From an uncultured Alphaproteobacteria bacterium (lineage in GTDB: Bacteria; Pseudomonadota; Alphaproteobacteria; Micavibrionales; Micavibrionaceae): a stretch of 58,808 nucleotides of DNA. A program made the translations under genes and the position numbers. The DNA lies in NCBI GenBank assembly GCA_946481105.1, contig CAMLMM010000003.1, positions 1-58,808 on the forward strand, given 5' to 3'. Shown here piece by piece: positions 50,876 through 58,808 of this stretch (its first letter is position 1; the number at the start of each line of letters is the position of its first letter). The notes below the pieces were generated by a model, which did not search any database, had not been told where the DNA came from, and was given only the letters and a program-made list of their open reading frames with translations.

Positions 50876-52405
50876 CGCCATGGCGACCATATCGGCGCCG
50901 ATTTTCTGGGCGGTTTTGAAGATGCCTGGATTATCGAGTGATACGATGGCATCCAGTGATGGCACATCCTGCCCAAGGCGCAGACGGTAAATCCAGTAAT
51001 TCACCATCACGCGTTCAACGAAGGCACGTGTCTCGCCAGATGGAATGCTCTCAATAAATAACAGCGGGTCATCAATATGTTTCAGATTCGCTTTCCAGCG
51101 CGCCAGATTGCCCGGCCCGGCATTATACGCCACCGCCATCTTCAACAGGTCATTGTTAACGACCGGGTCGCTCAACAGGTGGCGCACGTATTTTTGCCCC
51201 ACCTCAATATTGGTTTTCGGATTCCCCAGCGCGACACTATCACTCGCGGCGATATAATTTGCGGTGGTCGGCATAATCTGCATCAGACCCTTTGCGCCGG
51301 TGCGGCTGACGGCGGACGGAATGAAACGTGACTCCTGGCGGATCAACGCGTGAATAAGCGCCTTGTCCACCTCATACCCGCTATGCGGCTCCCACGGGCT
51401 TTCCGGATATAAAGCGGCATCATAGAAACGGCCCTTTTTATCGCGGGTCTGTTTGCCGACATATAAAGAAAGGGCGGGATCACGCTTCTGCATGATATAC
51501 GCCAGCAAGGCGCTGCGCTTATCGATGTTTTTCATCCAGACGCTGGACGCGAGTGCCTGAATAGCCTGGGTAATACTTCCCGCCTGACTCAGGCGCAAGG
51601 CTTCCTGAACGGATTTATCCGATTTCAGGTGTTTATGGTCGGACGATGCCATATCCGGCAGGTCCCAGTTAAAATCGAAATCACGCCCCAGCGCCCGCAA
51701 CGAAACAATCCCGTAAAATGTGCGCGGATGACGCGCGGCGACTTCCAGCCACTGGCGCGCATCCTCAGTCTTTTCGGCGCGGGTTGCCGCGCGGGCCGCC
51801 CAGTAGGCTCCGCCAGAAGTCAGCCATGGGGATGATTTGTCCGACTTGGCGCAAAGTCCAAACATATCCATGGCATGGGCATATTTACCCTGACGCCAGG
51901 CGGCTTGTCCGGCCACCCAGGCCGCCAGCGGCACTGATTTTCCAGAACGTTTAACGGCTTTCTCGGCCACTTCACCGGCGCGGTCGACTTTACCTTCAAT
52001 TAAATAGGATTGGGCAATCTGGGCGATAATACGGTCATATTCCCGGTTTTTCAGCTTCTTGGCCATTTGATCGGCTTCCAGAAGCTTCAGGGCATAAGTC
52101 GGACGGCCCTGGCGCAATTCTTCACGGATGGTCTTAACGACGATCTGATAACCAGCCGACCCTTTCGTCTCCCCCGAGACATCATCCGGGAGATCCGTAA
52201 CAATCAGGGAAGTGGGTCCTGTTTGGCCTGCTGTATTTTTTGAGTTCGCTTCTTCACGAACTTCGGGGCTTTTCATATCGGGCAGCTGAATACCATTCGC
52301 TGTCACCGTCGTCCCTGCCGCAGCAGCTCCACACACCACACCGCTCAGCAGTAAGGCAACTGTTGCTATCAGCTGCGCACTGCGTTTTGGTTCGTCGTTG
52401 TGCAT
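50864..52405 (-). CDS. slt: Soluble lytic murein transglycosylase
   Basis: 513 residues. A signal peptide (about residues 1-30), then a helical superhelix domain (70-330), then the C-terminal SLT domain with the catalytic glutamate E358 in ALIRQESRF, followed by GAKGLMQIMPTTA and AYNAGPGNLARW. It cleaves peptidoglycan glycan strands in the periplasm. The upstream gap (52406-52699) carries a short direct repeat. Confidence 0.94.
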   Translation of the reverse strand: MHNDEPKRSAQLIATVALLLSGVVCGAAAAGTTVTANGIQLPDMKSPEVREEANSKNTAGQTGPTSLIVTDLPDDVSGETKGSAGYQIVVKTIREELRQGRPTYALKLLEADQMAKKLKNREYDRIIAQIAQSYLIEGKVDRAGEVAEKAVKRSGKSVPLAAWVAGQAAWRQGKYAHAMDMFGLCAKSDKSSPWLTSGGAYWAARAATRAEKTEDARQWLEVAARHPRTFYGIVSLRALGRDFDFNWDLPDMASSDHKHLKSDKSVQEALRLSQAGSITQAIQALASSVWMKNIDKRSALLAYIMQKRDPALSLYVGKQTRDKKGRFYDAALYPESPWEPHSGYEVDKALIHALIRQESRFIPSAVSRTGAKGLMQIMPTTANYIAASDSVALGNPKTNIEVGQKYVRHLLSDPVVNNDLLKMAVAYNAGPGNLARWKANLKHIDDPLLFIESIPSGETRAFVERVMVNYWIYRLRLGQDVPSLDAIVSLDNPGIFKTAQKIGADMVAMASGN

Positions 52406-52631
52406 AACGCGGTCTAATTAGCAACGCAGCGCAATAAAGTCCAGAAAAAATAATAGATATTCCCGGGAACAAATATATCCCATAGCCTAAGCATCTGATT
52501 TCACGCAAAAAATAAGTTAATTTGATAGGGAAAAATGTGAATATTAACTTTTGTTACTTTGTTTTACACCGCAACAAAAACCCCACACCCAGTTTTCTGT
52601 ATTTGAAGGGTATAATTACATCAAGAATAAA

Positions 52632-52668
52632 TAGTAATTACTTACAACCTAGTAATCATTACTTACAA
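52632..52668. repeat. Short tandem direct repeat upstream of slt
   Basis: TAGTAATTACTTACAA (52632-52647) is followed by TAGTAATCATTACTTACAA (52650-52668), identical except for a three-base insertion. It lies about 230 bases upstream of slt and just beyond the end of the uracil-DNA-glycosylase gene. Apart from AT-richness nothing else is seen in the 52406-52699 gap. Confidence 0.6.
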
Positions 52669-52699
52669 AGGAAAATATTAAGACTGAAACTTGAATGAA

Positions 52700-53563
52700 T
52701 TAAAGGGCTGCAAGCGTTTTCGCGAGAATTTGCAGATCTTCCCAGGCCTCGCGCTTCTTCAGAGGCGCCTTCAGCAAAACGGACGGAGCATGCGTTACCA
52801 AAGCCGGCACATCTTCTATACCCGCCTCAATCATACGCAGTTTGTATACCTGCATGGCCCCGCGCAGTTTCGCCGTGGTTCCGGTCATTAACACCTTCGT
52901 CGCCAGTTGGCCCATCACAACAACAGCCCTGGGATTGACCAGCGCGACGTGACGCTCAAGAAACGGCAGGGAAATATCGATCTCAGCCTGGGTGGGACTC
53001 CTGTTTCCCGGCGGCCGCCAGTTCAGAAGCTGCGTTACATAAATGGCTTGCTCCGGCACCTCCGCCCCACGCGACAGGCCGATGGCGGCGAACATTTTAT
53101 CCAGCAGCATTCCCTGCTCGCCGACGAACGGCTTCCCGGCACGGTCCTCTTCCGATTCCGGAACGTCACCAATAATCATAACCCGCGCCTGCGGATTTCC
53201 CTCTCCGAAAACCAGATTCATGGCGGTTCTTTTGATGGCAAGCCCTTCAAAGGCAGCAATGGCCGCTTTCAGATCATCCAGGTTTTGCGCAGATTTCGCC
53301 AACGCCACAGCTTCGGCCTTACTTATCTCCGCCGCACCTGCATTTGCCATGGAACCTGGACCAGCTCTGACAGGTTGGGCTTGCGTTGCCGTCGCAGACG
53401 CCACCGACTCCGGCGCGACGGCAACGCCCGCAACTTGCGGGATCATCCGCGGAGCCAGCCTGTCCTGCGCCTTATCGGCCAAAGCCTCATCGACGCCATT
53501 CGCCAGATACCATTCCAGCACGGCAGCCGCGTATTGTGGATTCAGGGACTCAAATGACGACAA
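52700..53563 (-). CDS. Family-4-type uracil-DNA glycosylase homologue lacking cysteines
   Basis: 287 residues. The fold landmarks of family-4 UDG are present: GKPFVGEQGMLLDKM, NWRPPGNRSP (181-190) and VVVMGQLATKVLM. The expected active-site motif GEAPG reads GDVPE (132-136) and the expected HPxxLLR reads HAPSVLLKAP (258-267). The protein contains no cysteine at all, so it cannot hold the [4Fe-4S] cluster typical of the family; the usual positions read FEGL (105-108) and EIDIS (194-198). It may be inactive or have a changed function. Residues 1-95 are an alanine-rich extension. Divergent from etfD. Confidence 0.85.
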   Translation of the reverse strand: MSSFESLNPQYAAAVLEWYLANGVDEALADKAQDRLAPRMIPQVAGVAVAPESVASATATQAQPVRAGPGSMANAGAAEISKAEAVALAKSAQNLDDLKAAIAAFEGLAIKRTAMNLVFGEGNPQARVMIIGDVPESEEDRAGKPFVGEQGMLLDKMFAAIGLSRGAEVPEQAIYVTQLLNWRPPGNRSPTQAEIDISLPFLERHVALVNPRAVVVMGQLATKVLMTGTTAKLRGAMQVYKLRMIEAGIEDVPALVTHAPSVLLKAPLKKREAWEDLQILAKTLAAL

Positions 53564-53637
53564 AGGACGGTTTCCTAACAGGTTGTTTATGATATCCTGA
53601 TAATCTGTAACAAGAAGCTGACCGGGAATAAAGACTT

Positions 53638-55251
53638 ATGACAGAACCACGCACAGACCGCGACCATATGGATTACGATGTAGTTATCGTCGGCGGCGGT
53701 CCGGCAGGCCTGAGCTGCGCGATACGCCTGAAGCAATTGAATCCCAACCTGACTGTTTGCATTCTGGAAAAAGGGTCCAGCATTGGCGCCCATCTCCTCT
53801 CCGGGGCTGTTTTTGAGCCACGCGCCTTGAATGAATTATTTCCCGACTGGAAATCGCGCGGCGCACCACTGACCTGCCCGGTCACTGCCGATAAGTTTAT
53901 GTACCTGACGGAAACAAAGGCATTTACCCTGCCCACCCCGCCGCAAATGCATAATCACGGCAATTACATTATTTCGCTGGGGGCGCTGGGACAATGGCTG
54001 GCCGGTCAGGCCGAAACGCTGGGCGTGGAAATTTATCCCGGGTTTGCCGCGGCCGAAATTCTGTACCATGACGACGGTCGGGTGAAAGGCGTTGCGACGG
54101 GCGATATGGGCATTGGTAAAAATGGTGAAAAGACAGCCGCTTACCAGCCAGGGCTGGAGCTTCACGCGAAACACACTGTGTTTGCCGAGGGTTGTCACGG
54201 GTCACTGACCAAGCAGCTCATCCAACACTTTAATCTGCGCCCGAAACGCTTTCAAACTTATGGCCTTGGCGTGAAAGAAATCTGGGAAATTAAACCGGAA
54301 CATCATCAACAGGGGCTGGTGATCCATACAATGGGCTGGCCGCATGATAACGCGACTTATGGTGGCACCTGGCTCTATCATATGGAGAATAATCAGGTCA
54401 GCATCGGGACTGTCACCGGACTGGATTATTCCAATCCTTACCTCTCCCCGTTTCAGGAAATGCAGCGTCACAAATTGCACCCAGAAATTCGTAAAGTGCT
54501 GGAAGGCGGGAAACGCATTTCTTATGGCGCGCGCGCCCTGGTCGAAGGCGGCCTGGCCTCGCTGCCAAAACTGACCTTTCCGGGCGGCTTGCTGATTGGC
54601 GATACCGCTGGCTTCCTGAATGTCGCCAAGATCAAGGGCAATCACGCGGCGATGAAATCCGGCATGCTGGCCGCTGAGGCGCTGGCTGAACAAATCGATG
54701 AAATCGAATGCACATCCTATCCGGCAAAATTTAAAGCCAGCTGGCTCTATCATGAACTCTATAAAGTCAGGAATATCCGTGCCGGATTCCGCTGGGGACG
54801 TTTTATCGGCCTTGCGCATGCCGCGCTTCAGACCGTCGGCGGCTGGATGATCCCCTATACTCTCAGGCACCATGCCGACCACGCCCAGTTAAAACGGGCC
54901 AACCAATCCACGCCTATCGAGTATCCAAAGCCTGATGGAAAACTGACTTTTGACCGCTTATCTTCTGTCTTTCTGTCCAACACCAACCACGAGGAAGATC
55001 AGCCAAGTCATTTAAAACTGAAAGACCCGGCCATACCATTAAACGTCAATCTGCCTATCTGGGCGGAACCCGCGCAACGCTATTGTCCGGCCGCTGTCTA
55101 TGAAATCGTGGAAGAGAATGGCAAGAAATCATTTCGCATCAATGCCCAGAATTGCGTTCACTGCAAAACCTGCGATATCAAAGATCCATCCCAGAATATT
55201 GATTGGACAGTGCCCCAGGGTGGTGGCGGACCGAACTACACCGGCATGTAA
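53638..55251 (+). CDS. Electron transfer flavoprotein-ubiquinone oxidoreductase
   Basis: 537 residues. ETF-QO passes electrons from ETF to ubiquinone at the inner membrane. The FAD motif [14 protein letters not shown] is at about residues 15-28 and the C-terminal ferredoxin-like part has [13 protein letters not shown] with a further Cys in RYCPAAVYE, giving four [4Fe-4S] ligands. The ending [11 protein letters not shown] is typical. An alternative start is ATG at residue 11 (MDYDVVIVG). The etf genes themselves are not in the window. Confidence 0.96.
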   Translation: MTEPRTDRDHMDYDVVIVGGGPAGLSCAIRLKQLNPNLTVCILEKGSSIGAHLLSGAVFEPRALNELFPDWKSRGAPLTCPVTADKFMYLTETKAFTLPTPPQMHNHGNYIISLGALGQWLAGQAETLGVEIYPGFAAAEILYHDDGRVKGVATGDMGIGKNGEKTAAYQPGLELHAKHTVFAEGCHGSLTKQLIQHFNLRPKRFQTYGLGVKEIWEIKPEHHQQGLVIHTMGWPHDNATYGGTWLYHMENNQVSIGTVTGLDYSNPYLSPFQEMQRHKLHPEIRKVLEGGKRISYGARALVEGGLASLPKLTFPGGLLIGDTAGFLNVAKIKGNHAAMKSGMLAAEALAEQIDEIECTSYPAKFKASWLYHELYKVRNIRAGFRWGRFIGLAHAALQTVGGWMIPYTLRHHADHAQLKRANQSTPIEYPKPDGKLTFDRLSSVFLSNTNHEEDQPSHLKLKDPAIPLNVNLPIWAEPAQRYCPAAVYEIVEENGKKSFRINAQNCVHCKTCDIKDPSQNIDWTVPQGGGGPNYTGM

Positions 55252-55362
55252 GAATATGGCAATTAAGGACATTTAAAAAGACTAATAAACTGTACACTTG
55301 ACGCTAAAGACTATGTTACAAATAAGAAGAAGCCACTCCCCGACAAAATAAGCTGTATTTTT

Positions 55363-57150
55363 ATGACATCTCATCTCCGCACCCTCCTGATGCTTTCCAC
55401 TGCCTTCATCCTCATCTCCTGCGATGATGGGGATAACGCCGAACAATCCAACATGCAAACGCGGGATAGCGCAAAAAGCCTCGCTAGCTTTTACAGCCCG
55501 CTCACAGATGCCTATCCTGAGAAGACCCTATCCGGCAGTTATTTGGCCGGGCAGTTCGCACAAAACCGTGCCGACTGGAACAATGCCGCCAATTATTTCG
55601 ACTCCGTGCATGACATGGACCCGAATGCCCCGATGGTGGAAAACCGCATCATGGCACTCGCCATCGGCTCTGGTGATTATACACGCGCGCTGGTACTGGC
55701 AAAAAGACTGGTAAATGCGACTGACAGCAGCAGCGACCGCTCCATGGCTGTGCTGCTTCTGGGGCTGGAAGCCATGAAGAATAGCGATTTTACCAAAGCA
55801 TTGACCATTACTGACAAAACAGCCGCCGAAGGACTCGGCGTTGCCGTCGTTCCACTTTTCCGCGCCTGGGCGTCCGCAGGGCTTGGAAAGACCGACATCA
55901 CCGAACTTTTGAACAAGCAGTCTTTCATTTACCAGGCTGTTTTGATTGCCGGATATACGGGCGATAAGAAAACACTCGATAATCTCGCAAACCAGTATGA
56001 TTTCGTGCGCACATCCACACCGGTGAAAAACCTTGAGGATGTAGCCGCTGTTTTCGCCCGAAACGGAAACACCGAAGAAGCCCGCGCCATTTTTACCGCG
56101 CTGAAAAATGCCCTGCCGGAGCGCAGCGAATTTTTTACCACGCAATTGAAAAACCTCGACTCAGGCAATGTCAGCGCCTTTGTCAACCCCGTCGTATCAC
56201 CACAAAAATCTTTGGCCGAAGCGCTGATTGGCGTTGCCCAGCTCCTCTCTGGCAGTTACCAGGATAGCGCCCGTATTTTTGCCCATATGGCCGCCTACCT
56301 CGAACCGGCAGATGGCACGGTTTATGAACTGCTGGCCCAGATTGCCGCCGACGCTGGGCAATATGACGATGCGATAAATTATTTGAGTCATATCGACACA
56401 AAGAACGATGAAAAATCCCAAATACAGGTGCAAAGACAGGTCGCCCTGCTTCTCCAGCAAGCCGGTAAACAGGACGAAGCCATCCGCATCCTTTCAGATC
56501 TTGTAAAAGATCAAAAAAGCGTCGAAGCCCAGATTCAGATCGGCGACATCTACCGCGCCACCGAGCAATATCCAAAATCACTTGAAGCCTATGACAATGC
56601 GGTTAAACTGCTCGACAACAAAGTAACCCAGAAATACTGGGATCTGCTTTTCGCGCGCGGCATGGTCAATGAACGCCTGAAAAACTGGGACCAGGCAGAA
56701 AAAGACCTGCAATCTGCGCTCTCTTACGAACCCGACCAGCCATACGTGCTGAACTATCTGGGTTACAGCTGGGCCGATCAGGGTAAAAACCTGGATAAGG
56801 CCGCTGAGATGATTGAAAAAGCCGTGCGCCTGAAGCCTGATGACGGGGCTATCGTCGACTCGCTGGGCTGGATTTACTATCGTACCGGCAAGTTCAACAA
56901 AGCCGTCACCACGCTGGAACAGGCAATTGAGCTGCAACCAAACGAAGCGGAAATCAACGACCATTTGGGGGATGCCTATTGGCGTGTCGGACGCAAGAAC
57001 GAAGCCCGGTTCCAGTGGAAACGCGCCATCAGCTTTACAACTGAGCAGGAACTGATCGATAAGATAAATCAGAAACTTGAAAACGGACTCCCGGCCATGG
57101 CCGAAAGCAGCAGCGTGACACCGCCAGAAAAACTGGTGGAAAACCGCTGA
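55363..57150 (+). CDS. TPR-repeat lipoprotein
   Basis: 595 residues. A signal sequence ending in LISC (Cys20) marks a lipoprotein. The rest consists of tetratricopeptide-like helical pairs from about residue 55 to 570. The clearest TPRs are near the C-terminus (YVLNYLGYSWADQG, AIVDSLGWIYYRTGKFNKAV, EINDHLGDAYWRVGRKNEA, quoted in part). Probably an envelope scaffold. ispE begins two bases after the stop, so they are coupled. Confidence 0.9.
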   Translation: MTSHLRTLLMLSTAFILISCDDGDNAEQSNMQTRDSAKSLASFYSPLTDAYPEKTLSGSYLAGQFAQNRADWNNAANYFDSVHDMDPNAPMVENRIMALAIGSGDYTRALVLAKRLVNATDSSSDRSMAVLLLGLEAMKNSDFTKALTITDKTAAEGLGVAVVPLFRAWASAGLGKTDITELLNKQSFIYQAVLIAGYTGDKKTLDNLANQYDFVRTSTPVKNLEDVAAVFARNGNTEEARAIFTALKNALPERSEFFTTQLKNLDSGNVSAFVNPVVSPQKSLAEALIGVAQLLSGSYQDSARIFAHMAAYLEPADGTVYELLAQIAADAGQYDDAINYLSHIDTKNDEKSQIQVQRQVALLLQQAGKQDEAIRILSDLVKDQKSVEAQIQIGDIYRATEQYPKSLEAYDNAVKLLDNKVTQKYWDLLFARGMVNERLKNWDQAEKDLQSALSYEPDQPYVLNYLGYSWADQGKNLDKAAEMIEKAVRLKPDDGAIVDSLGWIYYRTGKFNKAVTTLEQAIELQPNEAEINDHLGDAYWRVGRKNEARFQWKRAISFTTEQELIDKINQKLENGLPAMAESSSVTPPEKLVENR

Positions 57151-57152
57151 TC

Positions 57153-57998
57153 GTGTTTAGCCTGATCTCCCCGGCAAAAATAAACCTGTACCTGCATATT
57201 ACCGGGAAACGCGCCGATGGATATCATCTGCTCGACTCACTGGTGACATTTACTGATTTTGGTGATGAAATTTCCTTTGCCCCGTCATCGACATTTACTT
57301 TCACTGTTGATGGCCCCTACGCATCCGCTTTCTCTGCATCTGACCTGTCCACATCGCCTGACTCAGGCAATCTTATCGTCAGGGCCGCATATGCGCTGTC
57401 ACATGCGTCAGGTCATGAATTAAAAGCTGATATTCGCCTGACCAAAAACCTGCCACTTGGTTCCGGCATTGGCGGTGGGTCATCCAATGCGGCCACCTGC
57501 CTTGCTGGCCTTGCCCGGCTTTGGAACTTAAAAGACGCTGATTTATCTTCTATCGCCGCCACGCTGGGCAGTGATGTGCCGGTATGCCTGCCCCCACATT
57601 CAGGCAAGCGCATGCAGGGTGTGGGAGAAATGGTTACAGCTTTTGATGTGCCGCAGTTGAATTTATTACTGGTTAATCCGAATATTCCCTGCCCTACGCC
57701 TGCCGTATACAAAAATTTAAATCTGACTAATTTTACCCAACCTTCATCACCCACAACAGATAACTTTATCGGTTTCCTGAAGAACAAAACTCAAAATGAC
57801 ATGACAGGCGCCGCTATAGGTCTTGTGCCGGAAATCGCTGACATGCTTAAAGCAATTGAAAATCAGTCTGGATGCCAGCTCGCCCGTATGTCCGGCAGCG
57901 GCGCGACCTGTTTCGGTATTTTTGAAGATCTTGAAAAACTTGAGCAATCGAAAAATGCTATTCGCACCAGACACCCGGGCTGGTGGATTAACGCTTGA
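57153..57998 (+). CDS. ispE: 4-diphosphocytidyl-2-C-methyl-D-erythritol kinase
   Basis: 281 residues starting at GTG 57153. A GHMP kinase of the non-mevalonate isoprenoid pathway. Landmarks: SPAKINLYLHITGKRADGYH at the N-terminus and the ATP-binding LPLGSGIGGGSSNAAT near residue 100, and the late MSGSGATCFGIF. The start is two bases after the TPR gene. The last 11 bases overlap the end of the convergent methyltransferase gene. Confidence 0.95.
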   Translation: MFSLISPAKINLYLHITGKRADGYHLLDSLVTFTDFGDEISFAPSSTFTFTVDGPYASAFSASDLSTSPDSGNLIVRAAYALSHASGHELKADIRLTKNLPLGSGIGGGSSNAATCLAGLARLWNLKDADLSSIAATLGSDVPVCLPPHSGKRMQGVGEMVTAFDVPQLNLLLVNPNIPCPTPAVYKNLNLTNFTQPSSPTTDNFIGFLKNKTQNDMTGAAIGLVPEIADMLKAIENQSGCQLARMSGSGATCFGIFEDLEKLEQSKNAIRTRHPGWWINA

Positions 57999-58808
57999 AT
58001 ACCCCAACCACTTCGCAATGGTTTGACCAGGTAAACTGATCAACCATTTGCAGGGAAACAAATTTATATCCGCCACCAATCAGGATTTTGGCATCACGTG
58101 CGAATGTCGCCGGGTTGCAGGATACACCCACCAGAATCTCGATATCCGATTTCGCCAGCTTGGTGCATTGCTCCTTCGCTCCTGCCCGTGGCGGATCGAA
58201 CACAACAGCCTTATACCCGCGCAATTCACGGACACTGATAGGCTCCTTGAACAAGTCCCGCTGTTCGGCTGAAAATTTCGCCTGCCCGCCACCCGATTTC
58301 TTCAGGGCCTCCGCCAGCGCATAATCACCTTCCACCGCATGCACTTGCGTCTGGCTTAGGATACGCCCGGCAAAGGTACCGCACCCGGCGAATAAATCGG
58401 CCACCTTGTCCCGCTTTCCTGCGCCCTTTAATCCGGCCATTACCGCATTGACCAATGCCTCCTCACCTTCCTGCGATGGCTGCAGGAAAGTCCCCGGTGG
58501 TAAATCGACCGTAAGAACACCATTCTTTTTCTGGATACTGCCTATAGCAATCTGCTGCTGCGGCACATCACGCTCGGTTTCACGAAAACTGATACGCGTT
58601 AAACCACATGTCTCCGCCAGTATCGCCAGACGGCCTGTCTGGCGTGTGCCTTCTTCCTTTAATCCGGTGATAACGCAATCAATGGCCCCGTTATCGGTTT
58701 CCTGCAACAGGATATCGGCTTTGCTGCCACGTGCTAAAATGCCTTCCAGCCCTTTCGGCAATTTCACCAGTACATTCTGAAGAGCAGGTGTCAGCAAAAG
58801 GCAATTAT
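57988..58808 (-). CDS. 23S rRNA (uracil-5)-methyltransferase, C-terminal part
   Basis: At least 273 residues, open to the window edge on the minus strand, so the N-terminus (TRAM domain and cysteine cluster of the RlmC/RlmD family) is missing. The SAM-binding VADLFAGCGTFAG is present, followed by FDPPRAGAKEQC and the catalytic Cys region VGVSCNPATFARD. It methylates uracil in 23S rRNA or tRNA; the exact target position cannot be told. The TTG within it at 58797 is not a likely start because the frame continues upstream. Confidence 0.9.
   Translation of the reverse strand, partial: NCLLLTPALQNVLVKLPKGLEGILARGSKADILLQETDNGAIDCVITGLKEEGTRQTGRLAILAETCGLTRISFRETERDVPQQQIAIGSIQKKNGVLTVDLPPGTFLQPSQEGEEALVNAVMAGLKGAGKRDKVADLFAGCGTFAGRILSQTQVHAVEGDYALAEALKKSGGGQAKFSAEQRDLFKEPISVRELRGYKAVVFDPPRAGAKEQCTKLAKSDIEILVGVSCNPATFARDAKILIGGGYKFVSLQMVDQFTWSNHCEVVGVFKR

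Noticed and set aside
1..58808. CRISPR arrays, tRNA or rRNA genes, insertion sequences and attachment sites
   Set aside because: Looked for direct repeats with regular spacers, cloverleaf or rRNA landmarks, and transposase motifs; none seen by eye. A covariance-model and HMM scan would be needed to exclude them fully.

Overview
The window looks like a chromosomal segment of a free-living, flagellated alphaproteobacterium. The evidence is a CtrA-type cell-cycle response regulator, a DUF2336 protein, an alphaproteobacterial RpoH, TadE/TadG-type pilus proteins, an orphan FlhB C-terminal-domain protein beside fliO-fliP, and leucine and asparagine biosynthesis genes. I cannot name the genus; the mix would fit a Rhodospirillales- or Micavibrionales-like lineage. 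I see no phage, IS element, CRISPR array, tRNA or rRNA gene. Coding density is high and many genes overlap by 1 to 14 bases.

Layout. 0-5 kb: a truncated ORF and a secreted protein, then leuC and leuD split by a membrane-protein gene, a possible small RNA, a lipoprotein and rpsU. 5-12.4 kb: flagellar export and rod genes in three blocks (fliQ-fliR, flgB-flgC-fliE, and flhB-like-fliO-fliP) with asnB and an unknown gene between the first two, then ctrA. 12.4-15.5 kb: a DUF3592-like membrane protein, bolA-grxD, a flavoprotein and an unknown gene. 15.5-19.9 kb: the cell-shape operon mreC-mreD-mrdA-rodA without mreB. 20-22.6 kb: three Tad-type pseudopilin/vWA genes. 22.7-26.7 kb: a membrane protein with a predicted pseudokinase, and purA. 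26.7-31.8 kb: trmJ, rpsD, a bfd-like gene, rlmN and small unknowns. 32-36.2 kb: rpoH, an M48 lipoprotein protease and an SNase-like secreted protein with overlapping divergent starts. 36.2-42.7 kb: small secreted and hypothetical genes, a proline iminopeptidase, a 626-residue protein with four tandem 85-residue repeats, and pgk. 42.7-47.1 kb: DUF2336, unknown genes, rpsB-tsf. 47.2-58.8 kb: small unknowns, a GDSL hydrolase, a hisN-like phosphatase, slt, a divergent uracil-DNA-glycosylase homologue, ETF-ubiquinone oxidoreductase, a TPR lipoprotein, ispE and a truncated rRNA methyltransferase.

The most interesting signal is a dispersed, non-coding, about 121-base element present three times (8674-8793, 20034-20155, 36180-36300). 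Each copy lies directly beyond a stop codon. The copies differ in sequence, yet the differences compensate each other across at least four nested stems. This points to a conserved RNA (or cruciform) structure that has spread through the genome. Two commoner palindromic repeat families (CTCTCCC/GGGAGAG and ATTCCGGC/GCCGGAAT) also occur; near 41 kb they have run a small ORF in frame into pgk.
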